Shown piece after piece: positions 23,991-38,298 of a stretch of 64,000 nucleotides of DNA (the first letter of the stretch is position 1; each line of letters begins with the position of its first letter). The position numbers were made by a program, and so were the translations under genes. Source of the stretch: Allacma fusca (Eukaryota; Arthropoda; Collembola; Symphypleona; Sminthuridae). The stretch spans positions 59,183,131 to 59,247,130 of the forward strand of contig OX359247.1 of assembly GCA_947179485.1 (NCBI GenBank). The letters are read 5' to 3'. Under the pieces are notes generated by a model. The model was not told the DNA's origin. It did not search any database and saw only the letters and a program-made list of their open reading frames with translations.

Positions 23991-26716
23991 GGTTCTTCAA
24001 ATCTGAGCCAGAAGTCCTGAAGAAGAAAAATACAGTCAATTTTATTTCATCCACAATTCCAACTTTAACCTCATCCCCTTCACACCCTTGTTTTTAATAG
24101 CCACTGAATTGTATATATATTTCATCCCATATAAAACCACACGCTGTCATGCAATTCGACACATAATTCGATACTGCCTCCAAATATGCCATTCAATACA
24201 CAAGCAACCTAACCAAACTCGTCTGATCCTTTAACTTTAATAACAACCAAGATCAAATCTTTTAACGATCCTTACGGACGGGGCATACTACAAATTCACA
24301 GGAAGTGTAAGAGAGTAACAGATTAATATTTACCCATCTATGCATTTAACAATGTCAACTCAACTATCCAAGGATGACAAATGACAAGCAAAATTGTTTA
24401 AGTAATTTACACAAATATATCCACAACTGACTGACATACCATTGTGGCATGTTTACCATTTATTAAGGAATGCTTCACAAAAATGTCTTAAATAACTGGA
24501 ACACATTTACATGTAAGTGCGTAAATACCTGCTCACAAATAATGTTGTCCCGTTCCAACGGAGTTACAAAATAAACCAGTCCGTTTTGACCAAAGGTCGA
24601 GATGTTCCTAAATCCTGAATGTAAAGTCCCAGCTCACAATTGAAAATATAAAAATTATTGTTTAGCAACGGAGCACTGAAGGAAAGAAATTACGAGGAGG
24701 ATGAGCCGAATAATAATCAGATTATATTCCCGCAGACACTATTCAAACTAACTCACACAACCGGGTGAATGACATTGGCAATGGATTTTTATATTCCTCA
24801 AGGACTGACAACTAATCAATACACATACATAAATACATCTATGTGTAATGTGTCTGATGTGTCCGTGTCAGTCAGGTAAGGTTGAGCAAAATGCTACATT
24901 TAAATAAATTATATAGAGAAACAAATTACGCCTGCATTTATTTCAAATGATCACCTCGCACTTGACAATTCTCAGTTTTTGTTCCCTGTAATGATTATTA
25001 TTCTTGTGTATAGTTCACTACTAAAAATACTAAACTGTTGAGAGTGCACTTTTGAAAAATACAACGTCAATACAGTTGAATGTACAGGAACGAACACACC
25101 ACACGCGCTTTATCATTTAAAGGAATAAAGCAGCAATAGTTATACTGTACTTGCTTATTACAGGACGTATATGTTCCTTCCTTTGGGCATAAACTTGCTC
25201 TGTTTTGTTTTTAGTGAGTATGTATTACCAGCTGTTTTTAACTGTCAGTCGTTCGTTTCTCGCTTGCCACTTGCCAGAAAAAGAACGCATTTTTTTTCCT
25301 ACGAAGCAATTTTTTGTGAGCTACAGTGCCTCCTTCCTTCCTCTCCGATCTCTCACTGTCTGGCTTTCCTCTGGGCTCTAACAAATGGTTAAGGGACTCT
25401 TTACTGACTCATTGGCAATACAGTGGATGGTTGCTGATGCTATGTTTTTGTACGATATACAGTCAGCTATTTTTGTAGGAACTATTCCTCTAATGGCACT
25501 TCCCTTTAATATCCCAAACCCAATGACTCCTCTCAAGAGTATGATGGTAATTATTAATTATATTAAGTAAAGGGTAGCTCTTTGGGATTTGGGACGGCAA
25601 AACTTCTGATGGCATTCCGGAGTAGTGGGAGGCGACTGTATTTATTCTATGTATGTATAATGTGTTAGTCATTTGTGGCTTGGGGCCATGTACATTTAAT
25701 CGCATGGTCCCTATATCGGTAACCAGAGCCATACATTCTCACAATCAGTAGATTTGTGCCCCTCAAAACATTTTGAGGCCTGTATATTTTTATATAGTGT
25801 ATGATCCAGGCCAGAAAAAATAATGTTACGAAGTACGAGGTACGAGGCAAATTAATTATATTCACACATTTCTCACTCTAATTGTAAGTGCAGCAGACGG
25901 CAGACAGTGCCGACTTCTTTTTAATGTATATAGTGAATATTGGGGCAGTATAAACTCTATCGAGAGTTGTATGATAGCAGTTTTGTTAAAAGGTACTTCT
26001 ATTAATGGCCATTCATTCATGCCCTTTAGGAGTGCTCTCCTCTCATGGTGGGAGTGTACTGTGGAGAGGATTATAAAGGAAGTGGTCTATTTAATTGTCA
26101 ATTAATCTTTTTGGAGGATTGCTTCCGGTTTTTAACCAACTACGCGATTTAGCACTATACTAGCACTGCACAGCCAGCTATTGCTGGCTTCGAAAGGGGT
26201 AATAGATACATATAAACATTAACGTACGATACAGAGAAGGGGCTAACGGTTTAATCGGCTAATATTAAAATATTCTAGACAAAATGATGCGGATAATGAG
26301 ATGCATAAACAAACTTCGGCTTCACCAATGAAAAATACGTACACGCCAATTGTAAATACATGCATATTACATACCACAAATAAACCGGGTAGTTAGCCTT
26401 TAAGGTATCTGGTACTCTCAATTACAACCTAATAGGAGGAGTTTTTATCCTTTAAGAGGGAGAGCGAAGATTTAAATTTCGTTATCGTCAAATTATGCTA
26501 TCAGACAGGGGATAAAACCACATCCGAATTGGTGGAACCCCAATACCCAAATAACATCACCGACGCAGTCCGTGTGATACGCCAGTATTAAAATTATATT
26601 GCCGAAATAATTTTTTTTCTTATAGAATATTTTTTGAATGACCTTTGATTCTAAAGTACAATTTCGTATGATTATAATCTAACATTACAGAACTTCTTTA
26701 AATACACGATTTGCTA

Positions 26717-27372
26717 TTTGTACTCTCGAACCTAGAAAGCGCGTTTAGGAGAGAGTGAAGATCTAAAAATATTCTCTCATCGTCAAATTCTAGTATTAAG
26801 AAAGCCAAAAGCATTTGTAAAGACATTAATAATTTTTACCGTGACCCCAATCCTTAAAATAGATTTGTTGGATAATTACACATGCAATCTGAGGACCGTC
26901 GTTATTATATTTTTTACCCTGGCCCGGCCAGGGTGAGCCACCCCGTAAATCCACCCCTGACTATACATTATAATAATTATTAAAAATCCAACAAATTACA
27001 AAACTTTAAAACAGTTACTTGTGTATGTACCTTCACCTTTGCCCATTATTTTACTTTGTTCGGCCGTATCAGTTACAACGACCTTGATATTTTATTTAGA
27101 CACTCCTCGAAAAAACTACATACAGTTGTTCATGTGAAAATAAATGCCAGCATAATCAAAACTTTGTCCATGACATTTGTTAACTGTCTTTGTAAATCAC
27201 TAATAGGAAACGGTCTTCTTTTTAAGTAATATAAACGGGTAATCACTGCTTATTTTTTTTATAAAGGTAGCCCGTGACAATATTACCGCCCTTGCTATTG
27301 CATAATGCTTTGGTATGGCGTTATGGTAATTTGTACTCGCGAACCTATAAAGCGCGTATAGGAGAGTGAGGG
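26717..27372. repeat. Two copies of a 36-bp motif that can form a hairpin
   Basis: Copy 1 at 26717-26755 and copy 2 at 27330-27366 share TTGTACTC, CGAACCTA, AAAGCGCG and AGGAGAG in the same order with few differences. In both, CCTANA and its partner flank the loop AAGCGCG: CCTAGA/TTTAGG in copy 1, CCTATA/TATAGG in copy 2. A weaker third relative lies at 26408-26440. These are probably remnants of one repeat family. Confidence 0.55.
26916..26959. mobile_element. Solitary hAT-like terminus with GC-rich palindrome
   Basis: Read from 26959 on the minus strand the sequence starts CAGGGGTGGATTTACGGGG, a start typical of hAT elements. It runs into a perfect 19-base palindrome (ACCCTGGCC, C, GGCCAGGGT) at 26916-26934. 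No opposite end with a matching target duplication was found. Confidence 0.35.
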
Positions 27373-27633
27373 AAGTTTTGAACTTGTCGCCTCATCACGC
27401 AAGTTTTATAGTTTAGTGATGTAGTATATCGTTGTCTAAATTCTAAAAAGTACATACATCATTTCATAACTTATGCTTTTTAAATGGGTTCGCAAATGAA
27501 AATGTTATTTTTAAAATTTAGCCAACGATATAAGAGTGTAAATTTGTCAGGAGTAAACGAGCAAAGGTGCATTTGATTAATACAAATGTTTGGGTCTGCA
27601 CAAAAGGACGGATCGTATAAAGCTGACAATGGG

Positions 27634-27680
27634 CCTTTAAAGATTGAGCTTAATAACTTATTAAGCTCAATCTTTAAAGG
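27634..27680. repeat. Perfect 23-bp inverted repeat with one-base spacer
   Basis: CCTTTAAAGATTGAGCTTAA plus TAA, then C, then the exact reverse complement of the whole arm. No mismatch in 46 paired bases. Confidence 0.9.
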
Positions 27681-28649
27681 CAATGACAAAGTGGCGGACC
27701 AATTTTGTGAGATTATGGAAGGTAAGTAAGCTTGGTTGAATTTAGTCTCGAAATCTGGGATGAGGCTTCTTAAAATTTGGAGAAAATGGTAGGCAAAGGA
27801 AACAACGGGGGTGAAAAAGTAACCGTCTACTTTTCTGGACTTATGCTTACAAAGTAATATTTTACATCCCTTTCCAAAATTAACCAAACGTATATGGGTA
27901 TACTTGTGGTATATTAATAGATTAACAAACGGTCAAACAACAAGACACTATATTAAAATAACCCAATCAATTGTTACTTTTGAACTGTTTGTCAAACGTA
28001 ATATACAAAATTGCACAAGGATGGAAAAACTCACACACAAACTACGTACAAGGCATGGGTATAGGCAAAAACTCATACAAACGTATGCTTGGGTTGGTAG
28101 ATAAAGTTCATGTTGTGCTCCTATTAATATTCTTAAAGGATTAATAACGCAATGAATTTGTGAAACGTTTGAAGGTTTTGATGATGTATTCTTCTAACAT
28201 AGGAACCCTAAACTTGTGTTTGTAATCTGTAAATGTAGATTAACCAAACTGATATAAAAATAATAATGGTGTGACCCCAGTAACATGATTAATTTATAAA
28301 TGGCTTTATACATCAATTTCAACCATTGGGTTTGCATAGCGAGAAATATTCCTTTGTAAAAATTTTCCGAGGTAATAATGAGTTAATTTATAAACAGTTC
28401 CAGATAATCTAGATAAGTATTTACACAATCAGTCAATTATATATAGCAGAGATTCTCAATATTAAAGCTTGAAGGTATTTTAGATAGGTGACCGGCGATA
28501 CAAATAGTTCTGCCAGAAGAGACTTAAGTCCTATTTTTGTAATTCTTAGTTAAGTTATTTTTTGCACATGATGTAGTATGTACAAATGAATATGACCTTA
28601 ACAATAAAATAAATAATATATTTTAAATATTCTAAATATTTAAAGGATT

Positions 28650-31133
<2,484 letters not shown>

Positions 31134-32832
31134 TTTGGCCGAATTACTGAAATGTCTGATTTAATCTGGGATAAAGGTTTTGTTTTAAACTAAAACACTC
31201 TCTGACACGGGATCCAAAACAAAAACAAAATGTTTTACTGACAATGAAGTGTTTTAATAATATTGCCAACAAACTTTTTTTATACGAGCAATGTGCTACA
31301 ATTTAAAGTGCTACTTAGCTCTCAATAAACCACACAGCTCAAGTAACCGGTCAAACGTGTCCCGCTACCCTTTAAGCACATGAACATCTGAAATTTTTGA
31401 AATATTACTAGTTTTTTTAATATGCAGTAAAACTGAAACCATTAAACAATTTTACAATAAAATAACGAGATTTCCCGGTTTTCGCAGGTATGTAGTATTG
31501 CTGTTGGGTAATTAATTTTAATATTGATTTTTGCTAACATTTTTATAATACCATAACGTTTACTCGTAACTCAAACAGAAGTTATGTAGAAGTGCAATTG
31601 TCTTGACTTGTGCTGGCAATTCACAAATGAACTGTTAGCTTAGGTTAAAGGTTAAGGGAAGGAATTAAGCCAGGCTCAACTTTGTCAAGAAAAAAACGTA
31701 TTTCGGGCTTCAATTTTATTGTCATACAATTTGAAGACTTCGCGCTAAGAAATATTGCATCAAGGATATCAGACAAGGCAGGATCTTCCTTTATTTCTTA
31801 ACTCGGAGCATTTTGTCCACCAACGTAAAATTATGTTACTTCAAGCTATTTTTAGTGTTACATATATTGAAAGTTTGATTTTTAATTTGCACAAAATGAA
31901 AACACTTTGAACGCAAATACCCAATCCATGAGCTCTTCCAGCCTTCCAAGTCTGAATTCTCCAGGCAAGAATCAAGAGTGGAGGATTCGTTTACAAATGC
32001 AATAACAGCAGTTTCAACAGCAAAAATAAATCGGAATGTGATGTTTATGTTCATGGCTCGTATGGGGTACTAGGTTCATTTGGGTCAATATGAAAGCGTA
32101 TTTATGTTGTACTATAATCAAGGGCCACACTGGGTTATAATGCTTGATAGTGTGTTTATTGCCTTACTTTATCATACTACAAAGTCAAACTGGAGAAGTA
32201 AAAAATATATGAGGGAAAATTAAAGGGTCTGCAACAATGGGGCACATGAGTAAAAATCTGTTAAATATTTAAATTCGAAAATGATAAAATGTTGTTAAAA
32301 GCTAAAATTGGAATACAGAATACAACATGCAAAAATAATAAATTCTACAGAAAAACTACCTGACGGGGATAATAAGTATTACAAAATCATTCATGGAAAT
32401 AACCAAATAACCTCCCTGTGCAAGCTCCCCGCAATATTGGGCTCCGGACCTGAAATTAATTAATTTGCATGAAAGTCAAAAAATCCATCGTCCACAATGT
32501 ATAAGTTAAGGGCAAAATGATCTAACTAATGTTATTCTCACCAAAAGCAAAACGAACTAGGTGGCCATTGCCATTGTATACTCCACGTAAAGGAGTAAAG
32601 CAATCAGGCGCAGGATATATGATCGTATAGTGTCTGTCTTTGTTTTTAATTGTCAATGCACTTGGTCCATTTTGCATTTAGTGAAACTATGTTCATGTAG
32701 GTCATTTTTATTCTAAAATCTCATCCACTTCGCCTTGCTATGATTAATGTTTAACAAAGCTGGTCTATAAGCTCACCATCTTCTAAATGAAAATGTTTTC
32801 TTATTAAAAAAAATGCAATTACATCTTGATGA
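31134..32832. other. Intergenic, no convincing gene
   Basis: Upstream of RtcB. A 72-codon minus-strand open frame at 31836-32054 starts with a signal-peptide-like stretch (FIFAVETAVIAF) but lacks supporting exons or features. Nothing else was recognised. Confidence 0.45.
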
Positions 32833-33232
32833 TTAAGAGCGAATCAATCCGCGAATCTTCCTTTGAATCTCCTGCATTGCCTTGCTCACATGTACTCGTT
32901 CCGGACCGGAAACGACCAGATAAGCGATGGGCAGTCCTGGAATGTCCTCTTGGATGTTCACCGTTACCGCATGATTACTCTCAATTTGCCTGGTGTACTC
33001 ACCGTTCTCCCCGAAGATATGTGCAACCATCCAGGTGTCAATGGTAAGATGGCGGGGCTGCTGGGAATTAAAATACAAATCGTAGTTTACCTGCTTACAA
33101 TTAGCTGATTATTTCAAGAATAGCTACCACAATAAGTATTCACTGGTGGTTGGCACATTTTCCCCGAATAAACCTATTAATTAATGTTCAATTAAATATC
33201 GGCAGCGGCAAACTTACCTCAGGGATGTTCAT
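32833..33232 (-). CDS. Mini KH-domain protein, 80 residues
   Basis: Exon 1 (33218-33232) encodes only MNIPE and ends in a gtaagt donor. Exon 2 (32833-33060) opens at a clean acceptor (tcccag) and carries the rest, in total 243 bp = 80 residues plus stop. Exon 2 is one type-I KH fold: alpha helix with the GxxG loop in VAHIFGENGEYTRQIE, variable strand VTVNIQED, then YLVVSGPERVHVSKAMQEI and a final basic helix. KH domains bind single-stranded RNA, and here it fills the whole protein. The GENG loop is intact. The domain resembles single repeats of large multi-KH proteins such as vigilin, but there are no further KH exons nearby. The very small first exon rests on splice-site logic; an alternative upstream exon is possible. 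Confidence 0.7.
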
Positions 33233-34810
33233 TTTGACCGAAAGAGAACAAATATTTTAGCACCAAAAGTTAAAAGTTAAAAAATCAAATTTGAACAAAA
33301 TCCGTGAAAAAAATTGCAGGGGAGGACAAGTGTTGTGCGTATACTAAACTCATAACAAATCAATCACCTTTTGTTCCGCTGGCCTATATATAACTCATAA
33401 ATTTTTACAAATTTGCATGCAGTGAATTTTCTAGAAGTCTTACCCTCTGGTCTATATGGTAACTAGGTTCTACGCTAATAATTACTTTTGAAGAAAAGCC
33501 AGACACATTTATTCTAAAATTTCCTCACGCTAATGAGCCCAACGTGTTTACAACCATCATAGTGTAGTTGTTCGTAATGCTCTGATCACACAGTCATAAA
33601 AGTATAACTTTCTTTTTGAAAACACAGTGTAATGTCGCAATAAGAGATTTCTTACTAAGAGTATTACATCTCTCTTTTGGCAAAAAATATTAGTCACATT
33701 CATGTATTTACTAGTGTTAATTTTTTCCTGTAGTCAAAGTATTCCATCATTTTTCTCCATTTCGGGGTGTTATGACATTCAGTGTACAAATACTTTATTA
33801 TTGTGCTACCGCTCTTTACACGATGTTCACATATGTATGTATACGTTTGTTCAAGTATTAAAAACCTGGCTGGAACTGTTCACTGCAGTAGAAATATGAT
33901 ACTATATTTACAATTCTTCAAGTGATGCCATTTCCTTGAAACTTGCATTAAACTTATTTGCTTTTCAGAAAATAAGTTAAAACAAATAACAAAATGTGCA
34001 TATGAGGGATTAAAAGGTATGTAATTATTTCACACCCTGTAAATGATCAGTAAAAAAGGTTCATGTCTTTTTACACATGATTGATAATCATTCATTGCAG
34101 TTTTCGTTCTCTGGATAAATGCCTTATTATAGCTAATCGACTAATCTTGATGTCATGTAGAAGAAAGTAACATTTAGTAACAACCTTTATTCTTAACCTT
34201 TATTTTGGGATTATAAAAGAGTATGAGATCCTTTTCAGAGAACACAGTAAGGCTTCATTGTTCATATCTCAAACTACTTAAACATTAAGTCTCGGTTAAT
34301 TTCTCCAATGCTGTATAGTTTAGGAATGCCTGCGGTGATCTCACTTCATTGATATGAAATGCTGACAATAATTAGTGGAAAAGATTTCAGTTGGTGCTTG
34401 TTTTTGCAATTTACAGAGAGAACGGTTTCTGTATGAGTACCCCTTGAAGAGATTCAACATTAGACTTATGTATGTAGGCATCCTTGTTTACAATATATAT
34501 ATATATAATTAACGAGAAAAAATTGCTAATTGCTGGAAATGGGAACATGTCCAAATATTTTTACTCCTATAATAAGAAATGCTCTTAATATTGGGGTATG
34601 TGTTTGGTGATGGCACGATAGTAATGTATCCCAGTTTTTAAACTTCTTTAAAGGAGAAGCACATGTGATGAAATAGATACTACTCACTTGTGGTCACATA
34701 CAGGCACGAACTATTACACATCCTAGCAATATACATATAATTAAGTATCAATTGTTTTAAAGCTAATAGACACTAGGAGATGAAATACAGTGTAAAGGAG
34801 AATTGAAAAT
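33233..34810. other. Divergent intergenic region
   Basis: Between the minus-strand KH gene and the plus-strand FkbM-like gene. There is a short AT microsatellite near 34493-34508. No other feature was recognised. Confidence 0.45.
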
Positions 34811-36397
34811 ATGAAGTCAGTGAAGTTACACATTTTGAGTCAAGTTTTTCCAGTTAAATTTGCTCTAAAGGCTATAACATTTTTATTCGTATTTGGTTAT
34901 TTCATTAATTTACTTCATAGTCACAATGAGTCAGGGCGAGTAACTCTGTTAAAGGAGAGACTCAAAGGACCTTATACTCAAGATGACCCTCTTGTTTTGG
35001 AATGGATCCGTGAAGGAGGGATTCTCCAGAAGCCTTCTATCTCCAGCTATAATTTGGACAATCCAGATGAAGACCCATCGGAGGGTCAGGCTCAAATCGT
35101 TAAAAAGCTATTTTCCAATAAGGTGAGTTGAAGTTCAGTGCATGCTATAACTATAATATCAACCCTCAAAGGAATACAATTTGACTATTCTAATAATGGC
35201 CGACGAAATTAATTAATAGAAGGACCTAAAAATTATTCTAGTGCAATTTTTGGTCGCGTATTTATAGACAGGTGGATTTTTCGTGGAATGTGGTGCTTGG
35301 GATGGAGAAACTCGCTCGAACACGCTCTCTCTGGAGAGAGATCTCCAATGGCAGGGTCTTTTAATTGAAGCGGATACTGACAATTTTGAAATATTACTCT
35401 CGAAAAGGAGAAAGGCTTGGGCATCTCAGAGTTGTCTTTCAGTTCATCCTTACCCTCATGATGTAAGGGCTACTATTCTGCTGATAAAATGCCTATTGAC
35501 ACTAACTAACACTAAGTACCAATATACTGAGTTAATGAGTATCGAGAATTCCCTTGTAGAACAATTCCTTTAACATCGCTACAACGCCTCTTCATTAATA
35601 AAATCTTTCAGGCACGTTTCTTCGGGAACTACAGCACAGGAAGAGTTGTGTTTGACTCCGGGAGAAAAAATTTGAGAGCTAAGATGTTTCCACTGGAAAA
35701 AGCAGTTGAGCATATCCAGTGCTTCCCACTTTTCTCCTTTCTCCTGGCTTTAAACCGAACAGAGGTGGACTACTTGAGTTTGGATGTGGAAGGAAGTGAG
35801 GAAGACGTCATACAAACCATTCCCTTTCATCTCGTTTCAATAAAGGTAGACCAAATGAACATCTTTGACAGGACATTAAATTAGCTGAATTTTAGTATGA
35901 TTTCTCTCGTCCTGGCATTAGCTATGAGTGTAAGTATGGATTGCCTACCTTTATAAGGGCGCTCCTTAAAGAGGCGAAATTTGTATCTTCAGCATAAGCG
36001 TTCTCTTATTATTGCAATAATTAACATTGGGTTAGACCGAATATGCCCAAGCATATTTTAGACACTATAAAGAAAATGCTCTTGTAAGGGCGTCTCTTCA
36101 AAAGAGAGTTAACACTATTAAGTACACAGCATTTTAGATTTAATACTAATAGATGTTAATTTGTAGGTTTTGTCTATCGAACTCACGCATGGATTATATG
36201 GGAGGAAAACCTCGGAGTTTCTGAAAGTTTACATGAAGCAAAGAGGCTACAAATTTGTGACTCGTGTCATAAGTGACTATTCAATGGCAAATGATCTCAT
36301 ATTTGCACACAAGGACTTCCAGTACTCAGCCCAGTTCCCAGATGAACTATTCTACTTGAACAAAACGCTCATGAACATTTATGGAAAAGTATTTTGA
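34811..36397 (+). CDS. Type II membrane FkbM/Star-like methyltransferase-fold protein
   Basis: Four exons (34811-35122, 35268-35462, 35612-35845, 36167-36397), all phase-0 junctions, give 323 residues plus stop. Residues about 14-34 form a signal anchor (FALKAITFLFVFGYFINLL), so the rest should face the ER/Golgi lumen. The FkbM-type methyltransferase core follows: TGGFFVECGAWDGETRSNT (the Rossmann SAM-site motif), WQGLLIEADTDNFEIL, and later VDYLSLDVEGSEEDV and VLSIELTHG. This arrangement is shared with Drosophila Star and its many arthropod relatives, in which the enzyme core is kept but catalysis is not established; Star itself assists EGF-ligand export. Ortholog assignment within this expanded family is not possible by eye. 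AATAAA at 36597-36602 is a likely polyadenylation signal. Confidence 0.85.
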
Positions 36398-36596
36398 TAG
36401 TAAATCTAAGTAGTTGATTCTTTTCTTAACTGATATTTCTGCACATGATTGTAAATAAGCAAAGAAGTTCTACATTTTTGTTGCAGCAATAGCGATGCAA
36501 AGTAACAAGACGTCTACTAAAAAAGAATTCTTTAACTTTACTTATGTTGTGATCTTGGAATTTTGGCGCTGTCAATTCCAGATATAATTACAAATG

Positions 36597-36602
36597 AATA
36601 AA
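36597..36602 (+). terminator. Polyadenylation signal of the FkbM-like gene
   Basis: AATAAA 200 bases after the stop. The convergent galactosyltransferase gene has its own AATAAA on the other strand at 36659-36664, so the two 3' ends probably overlap or nearly touch. Confidence 0.5.
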
Positions 36603-36740
36603 CACAATGCTGGACAAGTACAGCGTGTAGATACGTTATTTATATAATTATGTAATTATTTATTAGTGACTTAATAGGATTCCTTTTGCACATGTGTACA
36701 TGGATAAGGTAATACTGGAATAAATAGTTAGGACTGGGCC

Positions 36741-38298
36741 TTAAACCGCTTGCAAACTACCTGTTGAAGATGTGTCAATGTAACGATTTTCTATGTTCAT
36801 TCCGTAAGGTCTCAAATGGTACAGCATGTACTCCAGTATGTACATCGTGTAGTTGTTGATATAATGGAACGATATCGCTGTATTTGAGCAGCAGTCGATT
36901 CCCTAATTTTTAAAAAAAGTCATTTAAAATACAATCAAAGAATATTATTCAAGCCTGTATGCACCAGCACGTACATACAGTTAATTACCTCGCTCAAAAA
37001 TATTCATCAAATGTAATTATATGAATTCACCTGGACTTGAGGATACATCAGGTATTCGTAATACCAAGATGACCAGCTCCGGTCACCAGGCCTGACATGC
37101 CACTCGGGACCAAATGGCATGAAACGATGCCGGCCCCAGAAGTCTCGTGAGTCCATCAAGGTTACGCGTGCATTTACCAGACATCTAGCTATTGTAAATA
37201 TCGAGTCATAATTATTATTAATTTCCAACTTAAAATTAAGAATACAAAAAAAATGTTTTGAAAAATTCTACGATTTTTTCACCCAAAATTGCAAAGGTCT
37301 ATGTAAATTACTCATTTGTAAATCTTCTGCTCCGTCATCCCCCGGATGACATCGTTCTGGATAAGGAAGAGCTTCAGAAATAAACCTCCAGAGAGCTTCC
37401 TTGCTTAAAACATATCCTGAAAAAAATACAATTAAAACCTCTAAAATACAGGTATGTAGTTTATTGGCTCAAGGAGATAGATATGATTATTTTTTTAAAA
37501 AACTTACCCGCTCCACCGCTTACTGAAAGGGGAATGATACTTGTATTAAATTCACACCCAAAGAATATCGGATCCTCTGTGCAATAGTCTTTGAGGAAGA
37601 AGCGAAGATTTTCAAGCACAACATAGGTGTCGTCATCAGCTTTGAAAAACCAATCAGCGTCGTCCCGGTGATTCTCCCATATGTATTTAAATGCAGCTTT
37701 TGTTTTTCCCCAAAGGAAGGCCCGGCCTTCGTTAATTCCTGGTAACCCGATTATGTCCAGTTCTGGATCTGTTCAAAATTGAAACTTTAGTTGTTAGTGT
37801 AATAACAATAATTGAGATCAACAAGGATTCAATGGTTTTTTGTTAACTTAAAAAATTACGAGACAATTTTTTTTTTTGCTTCTACAAAATGAGGGGAGTT
37901 CAATATTACAGAAATGCTAAATTCTAGACAAAATATTCACTGAGTATATTAAGGGGGACTTGAGCTGCTGAGGGGTCATGACCTTATTTAATTACAAATT
38001 TGAATTATGAAAACTCACCTGGGACAGTAGACATAAAAAGTAATTTGTTGCAGCGTTTTCCCCAAGTCCTTTTAACATGGAGTGCTTTGTGGACGTGGTT
38101 TTGGGGGGTGGTCATGACCCAGCACAAAACCCGAACTTGCTTCTCTAAAACCTCTGCAACTTCATTCCCCAATGGGATATTACCACTGGTGGGGTATAAC
38201 AAATGACTAAAGAAAAAAGTAACTTGAGATCCTAGAATAAGCCCAACTATGAATAGAAATATGGCTAGATTTGTTCCAACTAGAATTTTTGAGGTCAT
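36741..38298 (-). CDS. Core-1 beta-1,3-galactosyltransferase, paralogue A
   Basis: Five exons (38019-38298, 37508-37768, 37312-37416, 37031-37188, 36741-36902) sum to 966 bp = 321 residues plus stop. The enzyme adds galactose to GalNAc-O-Ser/Thr in the Golgi, making the core-1 (T) structure. An N-terminal signal anchor ([14 protein letters not shown]) marks it as type II. Family motifs run in order: [45 protein letters not shown] (the metal- and UDP-binding DDD), [32 protein letters not shown], and the C-terminal [15 protein letters not shown] with YHLRPYG. No catalytic element is missing. A tandem paralogue lies 3.5 kb upstream with identical exon structure. Which of the two corresponds to C1GALT1 proper cannot be decided by eye. 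Confidence 0.95.

Larger units (their letters stand above)
24020..28649. other. 4.6-kb gene-poor region with repeat remnants
   Basis: No gene found on either strand. It contains a dispersed repeat with copies near 26408, 26717 and 27330, a GC-rich hAT-like end at 26916-26959 and a perfect palindrome at 27634-27680 (each listed separately). A 135-codon minus-strand open frame at 27480-27887 spans the palindrome and has no recognised domain. Confidence 0.5.

Noticed and set aside
26140-26960. A complete hAT element ending at 26959 with its left end near 26155
   Set aside because: The flanks look similar (ACTATACT versus ACTATACA), but the supposed left end does not match the right terminal repeat.
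27480-27887. 135-codon minus-strand frame
   Set aside because: It spans the perfect palindrome, has no recognised domain and lies in repeat-rich DNA.
31836-32054. 72-codon minus-strand frame with a signal-like N-terminus
   Set aside because: Suggestive hydrophobic start, but no supporting exons, promoter or family; left out of the gene list.
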